Below are positions 32,478 through 40,741 of a stretch of DNA of 54,498 nt, one piece after another (positions within the stretch are counted from its first letter, which is position 1; every line of letters begins with the position of its first letter). Made by a program: the position numbers and the translations under genes. Source of the stretch: Phascolarctobacterium_A sp034086985 (GTDB taxonomy: Bacteria > Bacillota > Negativicutes > Acidaminococcales > Acidaminococcaceae). The notes beneath the pieces were generated by a model. That model saw only the letters and a list, made by a program, of their open reading frames with translations. It ran no database searches and was not told the origin of the DNA. Location: the NCBI GenBank assembly GCA_034086985.1, contig JAXDZG010000004.1, positions 1-54,498 of the forward strand, given 5' to 3'.

Positions 32478-32506
32478 ATCATAAACCTATTGTGACAAAA
32501 ATGCAA
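32478..32506 (-). promoter_or_regulatory. Promoter of the glycine riboswitch/liv operon
   Basis: Minus strand: TTGCAT (32506-32501), 17 bp, TATGAT (32483-32478). It precedes aptamer 1 by about 45 nt. Confidence 0.65.
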
Positions 32507-32588
32507 GGGTTTTGTAATGTATACATGAATTCATGAGGCGGACATTGGGTGTTAAGAAAGATTTTTTCTGTATACTTAAAATAACAGG

Positions 32589-32618
32589 TTGACGATATTT
32601 GCTTACTAGTGATATACT
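32589..32618 (+). promoter_or_regulatory. Promoter of the divergent binding-protein gene
   Basis: TTGACG (32589-32594), 18 bp, TATACT (32613-32618). A GAAGC/GGCTTC mini-hairpin sits in the leader before the AAGGAG ribosome binding site. Confidence 0.6.
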
Positions 32619-32707
32619 GACCATGTATTTTAATCTTAAGTCTTGCATGGAGGGACGAACCATGCTGACTGAAGCAGGCTTTGGCTTCGGGAAGGAGTTA
32701 AAAGAAG

Positions 32708-33868
32708 ATGCAAGGAAGGTTTTTGTGGAAATGCGCAGCAGTTGCCATGGCTTTAGGTCTTTTAGTAGGTGGCTGCGGTAGCAGTAAAAAGGATAGTAAG
32801 GTAATTAAAATTGGCGCTTTGGCAGAAAGCACCGGCAGCAATGGCTCCTACGGCACGGCTATTTTGAATGGCATGCGCCTGGCTGTAAAAGAGGTTAACG
32901 AAAAGGGCGTGCTGGGCAAAAAGCTGGAGCTGGTAGCGGTGGATACGAAATCTTCTGCCGATGCTGCGGCTAAAGGTATGGCCAAGCTAGTGAATGATGA
33001 TAAGGTGGATGTGGCTAGCGGTATTTTCGCTTCCGCCAGCGCTATTGCGGCCAGCGAGGTCAGCGAGGCGGCTAAGGTGCCTTATTTGGCCACCGGTGCT
33101 ACCAATCCGGCGGTAACTGTGGGCAAGGATGGCAAGGTGAAGCCCTATACCTTCAGAGCCTGCTTCATCGACCCCTTCCAGGGCGATATTGGTGCACGCT
33201 TTGCTACGGATACTTTAAAGGCAAAGAAGGCTGCTGTTTATGTGGATAGCTCCAGCGAATACGCTAAGGGCTTGGCAGAGCATTTTAAGGAGTCCTTCTC
33301 CAAGCGGGATGGCAAGATTGTGGCTGAATACAGCTATGCGCAAAAGGAAACTAATTTCCAAGTGGCTTTGACCAAGATTAAGGCAACTGAGCCCGATGTG
33401 CTCTATGTACCGGGCTATTACGAAGAGGTGGGCCGCATTATTAAGCAAGCCCGTGCTATGGATATGAATTGTGCCATCGTAGGGGGCGACGGCTGGGACA
33501 GCCCCAAGCTGCCGGAAATCGCCAGCGTGCGCGCTCTCAATAATACTTATTTTACCAATCACTTCTCTCCGGATGCGGAGTCCCCTGAGGTGAAGGCCTT
33601 TGTGGTAAATTATCTGAAGGAGTACAAGCAAAAGCCCCTGGCCTGCGCCGTATTGGGCTATGACAGCGTGAAGCTGTTAGCGGACGCTATGCAGCGCGCT
33701 AATTCTGTGGATGCGCAGAAGGTAGCCGAGGCACTGGCCGCAACCAAGAATTATAAGGCTGTGACGGGCTCCTTGGCACTGGATAAGAACCACGATGCGG
33801 TGAAGAGCGTGGCCATTATTGAGTACAAGGACGGCAGACAGGTTTATAAAACCACTATTGAGCCGTAA
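32708..33868 (+). CDS. Second type-1 periplasmic-binding lipoprotein (LivJ-like)
   Basis: This 386-residue protein has a lipoprotein signal ending LLVGGCGSS. The solute-binding fold is seen in KIGALAESTGSNGSYGTAILNGMRLAVKEVNEKGVLGKKLELVAVDTKSSADAAAKG and the interdomain VPYLATGATNP segment. It diverges from the riboswitch operon and has no transporter genes of its own, so it probably feeds the LivHMGF complex with another ligand (inference). It has its own promoter (32589-32618) and a bidirectional terminator (33881-33922). Confidence 0.92.
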   Translation: MQGRFLWKCAAVAMALGLLVGGCGSSKKDSKVIKIGALAESTGSNGSYGTAILNGMRLAVKEVNEKGVLGKKLELVAVDTKSSADAAAKGMAKLVNDDKVDVASGIFASASAIAASEVSEAAKVPYLATGATNPAVTVGKDGKVKPYTFRACFIDPFQGDIGARFATDTLKAKKAAVYVDSSSEYAKGLAEHFKESFSKRDGKIVAEYSYAQKETNFQVALTKIKATEPDVLYVPGYYEEVGRIIKQARAMDMNCAIVGGDGWDSPKLPEIASVRALNNTYFTNHFSPDAESPEVKAFVVNYLKEYKQKPLACAVLGYDSVKLLADAMQRANSVDAQKVAEALAATKNYKAVTGSLALDKNHDAVKSVAIIEYKDGRQVYKTTIEP

Positions 33869-33880
33869 AAAGTGAAAAAT

Positions 33881-33922
33881 AAAGGACTTTGGCAGAGTGA
33901 TGAGCTCCGTCAAAGTCCTTTT
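33881..33922. terminator. Bidirectional terminator
   Basis: AAAGGACTTTG pairs with CAAAGTCCTTT around a 20-nt loop; T-runs follow on both strands. It lies between the binding-protein gene and the converging DUF4127 gene. Confidence 0.88.
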
Positions 33923-33955
33923 TTGTGTTATGTTCTCTTTGTATGGCGTTTGCTT

Positions 33956-35779
33956 TTACTGTTGTAGTGGTTTCACACTAACCTTGCTATGTATGTTTAG
34001 GTCAACCTCGAATATTCTGTTCCAAGGGAGCTTGGCGCCCACCTTAAGGTCGTCGAGGTAGTAGGCGTCGTGGGCGTCGGCGTAGAATGGCGTACGATTA
34101 AGGCTACACCAGTACAGCAAATCAGCGTAGAGGGCGAGACGCTCTTGAATGCGATACTCGGTCTGCGTTTTTTCCTCTGGCTCCAGATCCGTGGGCGTGG
34201 TGCCAAAGCTCTCTAGATAGGGACGTAGCTTGGGATGGATGCACTTTTGGTAGTAGTAGTCCTCCAGCATGCGCTCAACTGTAAAGTTGAGGTTGGCAGC
34301 GTAGAGGGAGGCGACGGCAGCGGAGCTAGCTTGTTCAACTGTAGCTTGTAGTGCGTTTGTAGGCTTTTCACCGATAGCAAAGCTTTGCGCTGCCTCATGC
34401 TGACGCAGCTCCCTTAAGCGTCCCGCAAAGATGACGCTTTGGGCTAGAGCAGTGCCGGAGGAATTGCTAAAGGTATTCCAGCCGGCGTAAGCCGCCAGCT
34501 GGTTCACCGGCACAGCCCGCTTCAGCAGCTCCGGCAAAAGCATTTCCTCCGCTTCAAAATTAGCGCTCAGGTCGATTAAAGCTACCTGCTTGCCGGTGGC
34601 AAGCAGCTGCTTTAATGCACCTGCTTCGCTTGCTGTAGGCTTGGCATCGTCGTCGCCACAGTGTACGAATAGTACGATGTCAGCGTCCTTGGGCGTTGCT
34701 ACGAGCTGCGCACCAACCAGCTGCGCTTGGTTGCGCAAGCAGGCCCCTGTACTAGTCGCCATATAGGGCATGTTCTTAAATTCAGTTTTAGGAGAAGCAA
34801 ATTGCAGATAAACTTTTGGCTTCCAAGATATTTGCTCAAGATAATGTCTAGCCAATAAAAGGGCGCCGATTTCATCGGCACCATAGGTTATCTGTGCCTT
34901 ATTCTCCAGATCCTGCTGCTGGATGTGGCGCTCCAAATTATGAGTCGTAATTTTAGGCAAGCCGAAGGGGGAAGAGTCATCTTGACCGATGATTAAGCTC
35001 ATAGCAGGATAATCATTCTTTTGATAGCTTAAGGGAGCAGTGCTTGGCAAGCTGTTTTTGGCTTTTGGTGTAAGACTAGCTAACAGCTTTTCATTAAAAC
35101 CTTGGCTTTGCGTAAAAATACTAGTGTATTTGTTTAAAATCTCAGCCGGTATTTCCTTCCTATATTCCTCAAGCTCCTTGGTCATAGCATAATCCCCATT
35201 GATTTGCACCATGTCCAGCAGTTGGGAATAGCGCATGAGATGCCATTGGTACCAGCAGTCGGGATAGATATCGTCGCTTACTAAAAGACGAGGAATTATA
35301 GAAAAGAGGGTGAACTGAGGCGCGCTAGGGGAGTCTTTACTAGATGGCGCTTGGACACTTCTCTGAGCTTGGATTTGTTTCTGAAGTTTCCCTAGCTCTT
35401 TGAAAAACTCGTCCTGTTCGGCTTCACTTGCCACATGCTGGCGCGTCTGCAAAAGGCTGCCGTGGAGCAAAATATCCGCAGAAATGATATTAGTGCTACG
35501 GGAGGGAGCTTCTTTTTGCAGCCACAGCCAAAGATTTTTCCTATCAGCTGGCTCTTGATAGTTGTCAAGAAGCTCTTTTGGCGGTACAATTACATTGATA
35601 CCGGCCAAGCGGCCTAGCTTTTGCACCATGGTGCTGCACACAGGACGACTATCCAATGGCACTAGCAGCAGCTCGTCCTGCACTGGCAAGGCTGGTAAGG
35701 GCACAGGATTATGGCTTGGCAAAAATGTGCTCAAATATATAATTATGATAGCAAGAAAAAGCACAAGGTATTTTTTCAT
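33956..35779 (-). CDS. DUF4127-family exported or membrane-anchored protein
   Basis: The 607-residue protein has an N-terminal hydrophobic segment (YLVLFLAIIIIYLSTFLP) that can be a signal anchor. The diagnostic start of the family follows: LLLVPLDSRPVCSTMVQKLGRLAG. Further family-like stretches are ISADILLHGSLLQTRQH, GADEIGALLLARHYLEQ and YAGWNTFSNSSGTALAQ. Function is unknown. It is divergent from rsmD. Confidence 0.85.
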   Translation of the reverse strand: MKKYLVLFLAIIIIYLSTFLPSHNPVPLPALPVQDELLLVPLDSRPVCSTMVQKLGRLAGINVIVPPKELLDNYQEPADRKNLWLWLQKEAPSRSTNIISADILLHGSLLQTRQHVASEAEQDEFFKELGKLQKQIQAQRSVQAPSSKDSPSAPQFTLFSIIPRLLVSDDIYPDCWYQWHLMRYSQLLDMVQINGDYAMTKELEEYRKEIPAEILNKYTSIFTQSQGFNEKLLASLTPKAKNSLPSTAPLSYQKNDYPAMSLIIGQDDSSPFGLPKITTHNLERHIQQQDLENKAQITYGADEIGALLLARHYLEQISWKPKVYLQFASPKTEFKNMPYMATSTGACLRNQAQLVGAQLVATPKDADIVLFVHCGDDDAKPTASEAGALKQLLATGKQVALIDLSANFEAEEMLLPELLKRAVPVNQLAAYAGWNTFSNSSGTALAQSVIFAGRLRELRQHEAAQSFAIGEKPTNALQATVEQASSAAVASLYAANLNFTVERMLEDYYYQKCIHPKLRPYLESFGTTPTDLEPEEKTQTEYRIQERLALYADLLYWCSLNRTPFYADAHDAYYLDDLKVGAKLPWNRIFEVDLNIHSKVSVKPLQQ

Positions 35780-35866
35780 CGATTAGACCGCTTTCGGAAG
35801 TATTTTCTGAGAAATCTCGGTAGCTACAGCAGGCTACCACATTCATTATATCACAGGAGTCCATAC

Positions 35867-36430
35867 ATGAGAATTATCACTGGCAAGGCCCGTGGCCTGC
35901 AGCTAACTGTACCCAAAAATTATGATGTGCGTCCCACGGCGGACAGGGTCAAGGAGTCATTGTTCAACATTATTGGCAGCAAAATTATTGGTGCTACCGT
36001 CCTGGATTTATTCGCCGGTACGGGCAATTTGGGCTTAGAAAGCTGGAGCCGTGGTGCCAAGGCAATTACCTTTATTGACGAGAGCAAGGAGTCACTGCGC
36101 CTTGTAAAAAGCAATATTACTAAATGTCGTGCTGAGGCCGATTGCGCCATCATAAAGGGCAGCGCGCCCCAGGTAGCAGAGCGGTTGGCTCAACAGGGTC
36201 AGCGCTTTGATTTTGCCTTTTGCGACCCTCCCTATAATAAGGGCTTGGTGCAGCAAATTATTGCTGTTTTAAGTAAAACCTCTTTTTTAAAGGACAGGGG
36301 CTACCTAGTTGTAGAGCGTTCCGCTCACGATGAATTACAAGCTTTGCCCACTGGCTGTGAGCTTGTGCGTAGCCAACGCTACGGCGAAACAATAATTGAC
36401 TTTATTTTGTGGAATATTCCTGAAAAATGA
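35867..36430 (+). CDS. rsmD: 16S rRNA (guanine(966)-N2)-methyltransferase
   Basis: The 187-residue enzyme starts at ATG 35867 (MRIITGKARGLQL), eight bases after AGGAG. An upstream in-frame ATG at 35711 lies inside the opposite DUF4127 gene and is unlikely. The SAM-binding motif is DLFAGTGNLGLE and the catalytic motif is CDPPYNKG. It methylates G966 of 16S rRNA. rsmD followed by coaD is a conserved Firmicute arrangement. Confidence 0.95.
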   Translation: MRIITGKARGLQLTVPKNYDVRPTADRVKESLFNIIGSKIIGATVLDLFAGTGNLGLESWSRGAKAITFIDESKESLRLVKSNITKCRAEADCAIIKGSAPQVAERLAQQGQRFDFAFCDPPYNKGLVQQIIAVLSKTSFLKDRGYLVVERSAHDELQALPTGCELVRSQRYGETIIDFILWNIPEK

Positions 36431-36452
36431 GTTAAAATAAAAAGGATATTAG

Positions 36453-36500
36453 TATTTCGTGTCGAATAGATAAAAGACGAAATAGGGCTTCTTGTCTTTT
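36453..36500 (+). promoter_or_regulatory. Overlapping inverted repeats in the coaD leader
   Basis: TATTTCGT (36453-36460) is the inverse of ACGAAATA (36477-36484). AAAAGAC (36472-36478) is the inverse of GTCTTTT (36494-36500). The two stems share bases and exclude each other. They may be an operator or an attenuator; nothing more can be said. Confidence 0.35.
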
Positions 36501-36534
36501 CAGCAGGAAGTAAGGGAATTTAGGAGGTCTGGCT

Positions 36535-37026
36535 ATGCGTAGAGCAGTTTGCCCAGGAAGCTTTGACCCTGTAACCAAGGGCCATATAGATATTTTTGAG
36601 AGAGCAAGTGGAATGTTTGACGAGCTGATTATCAGCGTTTTTCATAATCCGGGAAAGGATAAGGCCATGTTCACCATGGAGGAAAGGGTAGACATGCTGC
36701 GGGATGCGACAAAGCATATTCCCAATGTTAGAGTAACCTGCTTTTCCGGTCTTTTAAATGAGTTTTGCAAAAAGGAGAATGCTCCCTTTATCGTAAGAGG
36801 CCTGCGCGCCTTTACGGATTTTGAATATGAATTTCAGAGAGCGCTACTTCTGAAGAAGATTGATAACCAGCTGGAGACGGTCTTTATTATGACAAATGCC
36901 AAGTATTCCTTCGTGAGCTCCTCCGGTGTCCGTGAGCTGGCAACCTTTGGTGGCCAATTGAAGGATTTGGTGCCGGAATGTATTGAAGAAAGAGTGCGCA
37001 AGCACGTGTACGCTAAGTTTGAATAG
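36535..37026 (+). CDS. coaD: Phosphopantetheine adenylyltransferase
   Basis: The 163-residue hexameric enzyme makes dephospho-CoA from ATP and 4'-phosphopantetheine. CPGSFDPVTKGHIDIFERA carries the nucleotidyltransferase (T/H)xGH motif, and NAKYSFVSSSGVRELA near the end holds the ISSSxVR-like motif. TAGGAGG lies ten bases before ATG 36535. Two overlapping inverted repeats lie in the leader (36453-36500). Confidence 0.97.
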   Translation: MRRAVCPGSFDPVTKGHIDIFERASGMFDELIISVFHNPGKDKAMFTMEERVDMLRDATKHIPNVRVTCFSGLLNEFCKKENAPFIVRGLRAFTDFEYEFQRALLLKKIDNQLETVFIMTNAKYSFVSSSGVRELATFGGQLKDLVPECIEERVRKHVYAKFE

Positions 37027-37043
37027 ATTGTGGGGAATGGAAG

Positions 37044-37640
37044 ATGATTGAACGCAGCACTAATACTAATGTGGCTTTAGAAAAGCTTTTTGAAGAATTC
37101 TATACGATGATCTCCGAGGCTAGAGGTGTTCCCTTTACAGAGAAGATTATGTTGGATGAGGATGATTTAGTAAATCTCATCGAGGATTTGAAGAACGCCA
37201 TCCCCCGTGAAATCAAGAGCGCTACCCAGGTTTTGGAGGAGCAAAAAAATATTGTAAATAAGGCTTATGCTGATGCGGACCGCATTGTACAGCAGGCCAA
37301 AAATGAGGCTGAGCGCATTTTGGGTGTGGCCCAGGCTGAGGCAGATGCCAAGATTCAGCAGGAAGAGATTGTAAAGCAGGCTAATGCCGTGGCCGAGGAA
37401 ATCAAGGCTAATGCTTTGCGTTACCAAGAGGAAACAAAGGCTGCTGCCGATGATTATGTACTGCGGGTTAAGCATGACTCCCTGCAATATGCGGACGATA
37501 TGCTGGCTTATTTGGGCGAGAATCTGCAGAGCGCCCTGCAGGGACTGAACGATAATCGTCAGAACATCGCTAAGGAAGTGCACAAGGTGCAGTATGGCGA
37601 AAGTGTTGCTTTGCCTGAGGAAGCAGAGGAAGAAGCGTAA
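37044..37640 (+). CDS. Coiled-coil protein (F-type ATPase subunit b-like)
   Basis: The 198-residue cytoplasmic protein is nearly all alpha-helical: an alanine/glutamate-rich coiled coil spans about 60-150 (KAYADADRIVQQAKNEAERILGVAQAEADAKIQQEEI). No membrane segment is present. It lies 17 bases after coaD and probably shares its transcript. Proteins of this form are often annotated as ATP synthase b/H-like, but no real function can be assigned; DivIVA-like division roles are another option. Confidence 0.75.
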   Translation: MIERSTNTNVALEKLFEEFYTMISEARGVPFTEKIMLDEDDLVNLIEDLKNAIPREIKSATQVLEEQKNIVNKAYADADRIVQQAKNEAERILGVAQAEADAKIQQEEIVKQANAVAEEIKANALRYQEETKAAADDYVLRVKHDSLQYADDMLAYLGENLQSALQGLNDNRQNIAKEVHKVQYGESVALPEEAEEEA

Positions 37641-37652
37641 GCTGAAAAATTA

Positions 37653-37697
37653 GGACCTGCTCCTACCCCGAAACGCGGTAGGAAACAGGTGTTTGTA
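37653..37697 (-). repeat. Second dispersed repeat family, copy B (inverse orientation)
   Basis: The minus strand reads CACCTGTTTCCTACCGCGTT, then TCGGGGTAGGAGCAGGTC, matching copy A at 20766-20803. TCCTACC and GGTAGGA within it form a perfect 7-bp stem. Confidence 0.7.
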
Positions 37698-37714
37698 TAA
37701 TAGCTAAAAAATAG

Positions 37715-37743
37715 GCTCCCCGCGGATGCGGGGAGCTTTCTTT
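37715..37743 (+). terminator. Terminator after the coiled-coil gene
   Basis: GCTCCCCGC (37715-37723) pairs with GCGGGGAGC (37728-37736) around GGAT, followed by TTTCTTT. Confidence 0.85.
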
Positions 37744-37766
37744 GTCTCTAGGCTTTTCTTTGGCTA

Positions 37767-39218
37767 TTATCTATAGACATTATTGAAATGCTTCTTGTAC
37801 ACGTTTTGCACGATTTCCAAGGACTCCTCCTGGGAGTAAACAAGATCGCAGTCCTGAATCCAGAGGAGGAAATCGTGGAAGGCGTTGACTAAGCTGATTT
37901 CTTCAAGTCTGAAAATGTGGATGCTGCCTGATTCATCAAAGTGATGGATAATCACGTGCTGCTTGGAATAAGCAGTGATGACGATGGGCTTAGGGATACT
38001 GAACATATTTGGCTTTGCCAGATGGACAACAGCACGTCCATCCTCTATGGCAGCGATGAAATTAGCAATAATCTCAAGACGTTGCTTTTTCGTGGGATGG
38101 GCCCGCAGCATAAAATCGGGTATTTCCAAAATTTTGCCCGTGCGCAGGAACAAGTCCAGACCCTCCTCGGTAAAGACCATTTGGAAGGTGTTGTGGCAGG
38201 TGCTGATATTGTACAAATACTCCTGAATTTGCGCCAGCATTTCCGGAGTAAGCAGCTCCGTATTGATGCAGGCGTTTACTGTATCATTGGGAATGTAGGG
38301 AACGATGCAGGGCTGGTACATAATGTTGTAATTGGACTCGGCATCGAAATCCATAAGGCCTGCTACATTAGCAAAATATTGCTCAGGCTCAGCGCTAATG
38401 GTATCAAAAAGAGGCTTGGCGTTGAGCATTTTCTTCTCAAAGCTTGCCAAGTAAAGCTGTCTGATGGTGGCATCGCGGATGAGCAGCGCCTGCTTACAAT
38501 CATTGGAAATACGTAATAAGTATTCGCTGGTGATGATGGTCAACGGCATTACTGTTGTATCGTTGAAAATAGTGTCCACATGGTCATGCACATAATAGGG
38601 ATGAAAATGGGGACAGGAGAAGAACAGGGGCACCAGCTTTTGGAAAACATCCAAATTATAATTGACGGCGTTATCATTATCCTGCTTATAAAGGACGATG
38701 ATATTCTCGACTTTCGTGTTGCTGTTTAAGGTGGAGATGCAGTCATAAATATAGGAGAAGCTGGGCTGGGCCAAAATCTTGATGCAGCCATCCTCATTAG
38801 AGGCCTCAATTTCCATGATGGCCTTCAGGACCTTATGAATGGCAGGCACACCGGTGATGTGCTCCACCTCGTTTTGCATGACAAGATTGTTTTGGGTATT
38901 ACACTCTAAAATAAGGGAGTTTTGGGTTTGCACCTCGGCAAAGCTGCTGATAATATTTTGCACAAACATCCTTTGAAAGTACTTACCCTCGCCCATTTTG
39001 GCGATGGAGTAGGCTTCCACTAGCTCGGCAGCTTCATTGGCGGTGAGCATCAGGCCCTTAGCTAATTTTAGAATGGTACCTTTTTCCGCAGGAACACGCG
39101 CTCCTGATTTCATCTTTTGGATGTAAGAACGTTCTATGCCCGTGTTTTTAGCAAGTGTGTAAATAGTCGTATTCTTTTCATTGATGAATCTTGTTAAGAG
39201 CTTATGAAACTCCTGCAT
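37767..39218 (-). CDS. XRE-type helix-turn-helix regulator with large C-terminal domain
   Basis: The protein has about 483 residues; ATG 39218 (MQEFHKLLTRFIN) follows GGTGGGG by eight bases, with GTG 39230 as an alternative. The N-terminal 70 residues form an XRE-type DNA-binding domain (TIYTLAKNTGIERSYIQKMKSGARVPAEKGTILKLAKGL). The remaining 400 residues contain no recognised domain and may sense a ligand. It diverges from the exported-protein cluster across 385 bp. An inverted repeat TCACA-TTAT-TGTGA lies 37 bp before its start. It is a candidate controller of the shared promoter element (inference). Confidence 0.75.
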   Translation of the reverse strand: MQEFHKLLTRFINEKNTTIYTLAKNTGIERSYIQKMKSGARVPAEKGTILKLAKGLMLTANEAAELVEAYSIAKMGEGKYFQRMFVQNIISSFAEVQTQNSLILECNTQNNLVMQNEVEHITGVPAIHKVLKAIMEIEASNEDGCIKILAQPSFSYIYDCISTLNSNTKVENIIVLYKQDNDNAVNYNLDVFQKLVPLFFSCPHFHPYYVHDHVDTIFNDTTVMPLTIITSEYLLRISNDCKQALLIRDATIRQLYLASFEKKMLNAKPLFDTISAEPEQYFANVAGLMDFDAESNYNIMYQPCIVPYIPNDTVNACINTELLTPEMLAQIQEYLYNISTCHNTFQMVFTEEGLDLFLRTGKILEIPDFMLRAHPTKKQRLEIIANFIAAIEDGRAVVHLAKPNMFSIPKPIVITAYSKQHVIIHHFDESGSIHIFRLEEISLVNAFHDFLLWIQDCDLVYSQEESLEIVQNVYKKHFNNVYR

Positions 39219-39254
39219 AGTAATCCCCACCCAACGATAATCTTTCCTAGATAG

Positions 39255-39268
39255 TCACATTATTGTGA
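39255..39268. promoter_or_regulatory. Operator-like inverted repeat upstream of the XRE regulator
   Basis: TCACA (39255-39259), TTAT, TGTGA (39264-39268) is a perfect dyad. Its half site TCACA also appears twice in the element at 39329-39355, so the regulator may bind both (inference). Confidence 0.4.
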
Positions 39269-39328
39269 TAACTGTGCCTATCATAGCACAGAAAGGGCCA
39301 GAGGTAAATGCCTAACTTTACAAATATT

Positions 39329-39379
39329 TTGTCACACTTTCTGTCACATATTGTTCAAACTTTAGTTACAAAGTAGAAT
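39329..39379 (+). promoter_or_regulatory. Promoter of the exported-protein cluster with conserved upstream element
   Basis: TTGTCACACT, then TTC, then TGTCACATATTGTT (39329-39355), ends inside a -35-like TTGTTC (39351-39356). A 17-bp spacer and TAGAAT (39374-39379) follow. The heptamer TGTCACA is repeated 12 bp apart. The same element with two changes is at 50328-50354, in the same register to the promoter of the secretion pair. The long leader (about 220 nt to ATG 39604) holds TTTGTCATTG and TTTTGACATATTTTAGTCAT, with no gene seen. Confidence 0.7.
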
Positions 39380-39603
39380 AAGGATAATAGGGAATGTCGA
39401 CTTTTTTATAAAATACCAGTATTGTTATGTTTTAAATACCTTATAAAGTAGTGGGTTTCCTTGGAATGAGAGGCCTAATCAGCAAAGGGACTATCCCAAA
39501 GGAAAATTCTTTGTTTAGTGACAAAAAAAGTAAAATTTGTCATTGTTTTGACATATTTTAGTCATAAAATGAGAAGCAAGATAGAAGTAAGGAGTTGGTC
39601 TAG

Positions 39604-40704
39604 ATGAAAAAATTGGCTGGCATTTGTTTAGGAATGATGTTGTTGGCTAATTCTGCATTTGCTCAGGTTACTACTGTGGATGGCGTTGGCACTGATAAGG
39701 ATAGTGCTGTGAGAGACGCGATGCGCAACGCAGTAGAGAATGTAGTGGGCACTTTTGTTGATTCTAAGACTTTGGTTAGCAGCTCTGTAGTGGCGCTGGA
39801 CGAGGTTTATGCCAAATCCCAAGGCTTTGTAAGACAGATTCAGATCTTGAGAGAGGGTCGTGACGCTACAGGTTATAGAGTAACAGCACAGATTGATGTG
39901 GATACTAATCCTAACTCACAATTGATGGATCGCTTAAGCATGATCATGATGCTTAATGACCCTCGCATTGCTGTGGTGGTGCTGAAAAACAAATCTTATG
40001 GCGAGGTTGAGAACGATGACCTTTCTGAAACGGCAATGAATGAAAAGCTTTTAGAGCTGGGCTTCTCCCATGTGGTGGATGCGAATATGGTTGCTAAGCT
40101 GCAAAACTCTGAGCTTCTGAACAGCATTTATAATGGCCAAAGAGGTTTGATTGGTGACACCAGCAGCTATGGTATTGATTATCTTGTGTTAGGTAAATCC
40201 AAAACTGATTCCCAAAATATTAGAATTCCGGGCCGCAATGACACCTATGTTAATACCTTGCTCAATAGTGGTCGTGCATCTATTAATGTGAAGATTATTA
40301 AATTTGACACTGGTGATATAGTAGGCACTTTTGCTGTAGATGGCCAGGGTGTAGAGAATAGTAATGAGCGTGCTTCCCAGAAAGCCTTGCAGGACGCAGC
40401 TAATAAAGCGGCAGAAAAGCTGCAGGAAAAATTCAAGAAGCTTTCCGCAGCTGTGTCCCAGGGCATGCAGGTGAAGGTTTCCACTAATGACTATAGCAAA
40501 GTACAACGTTTAGCAGATGAGTTGAGAAATATAACCGGAGTCCAGAATGTTTACATCCGTGAGCATAATGGCAATAAGGCTATTCTAGAGCTGGATACTA
40601 ACCAAAAACCACATTTTATTTTGCGTGCACTTAAGGAACAAAGCCGTTTAGGTATATTTGTAGAAAAAATTAGCAACAGTGGTATGGAACTTATCGTGTC
40701 CTAA
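39604..40704 (+). CDS. Exported protein with FlgT_N/LPP20-like N-terminal domain
   Basis: The 366-residue protein has a signal peptide (MKKLAGICLGMMLLANSAFA). The first domain (VDGVGTDKDSAVRDAMRNAVENVVGTFVDSKTLVSSSVV...GFVRQIQILREGRDATGYRVTAQIDV) is the pattern of FlgT_N/LPP20-type domains. A middle domain (about 120-270) resembles a CsgG-like nucleotide-binding-like fold (RIAVVVLK...YGIDYLVLGKS...ASQKALQDAANKAAEKL), and a C-terminal 90-residue domain is alpha/beta. It is the first gene of the cluster, with AAGGAG before the start. Periplasmic or outer-membrane-associated location is likely. Function unknown. Confidence 0.75.
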   Translation: MKKLAGICLGMMLLANSAFAQVTTVDGVGTDKDSAVRDAMRNAVENVVGTFVDSKTLVSSSVVALDEVYAKSQGFVRQIQILREGRDATGYRVTAQIDVDTNPNSQLMDRLSMIMMLNDPRIAVVVLKNKSYGEVENDDLSETAMNEKLLELGFSHVVDANMVAKLQNSELLNSIYNGQRGLIGDTSSYGIDYLVLGKSKTDSQNIRIPGRNDTYVNTLLNSGRASINVKIIKFDTGDIVGTFAVDGQGVENSNERASQKALQDAANKAAEKLQEKFKKLSAAVSQGMQVKVSTNDYSKVQRLADELRNITGVQNVYIREHNGNKAILELDTNQKPHFILRALKEQSRLGIFVEKISNSGMELIVS

Positions 40705-40741
40705 ATTTGAATTTCACATAAACTGAAAGGAAGCGTATAGT

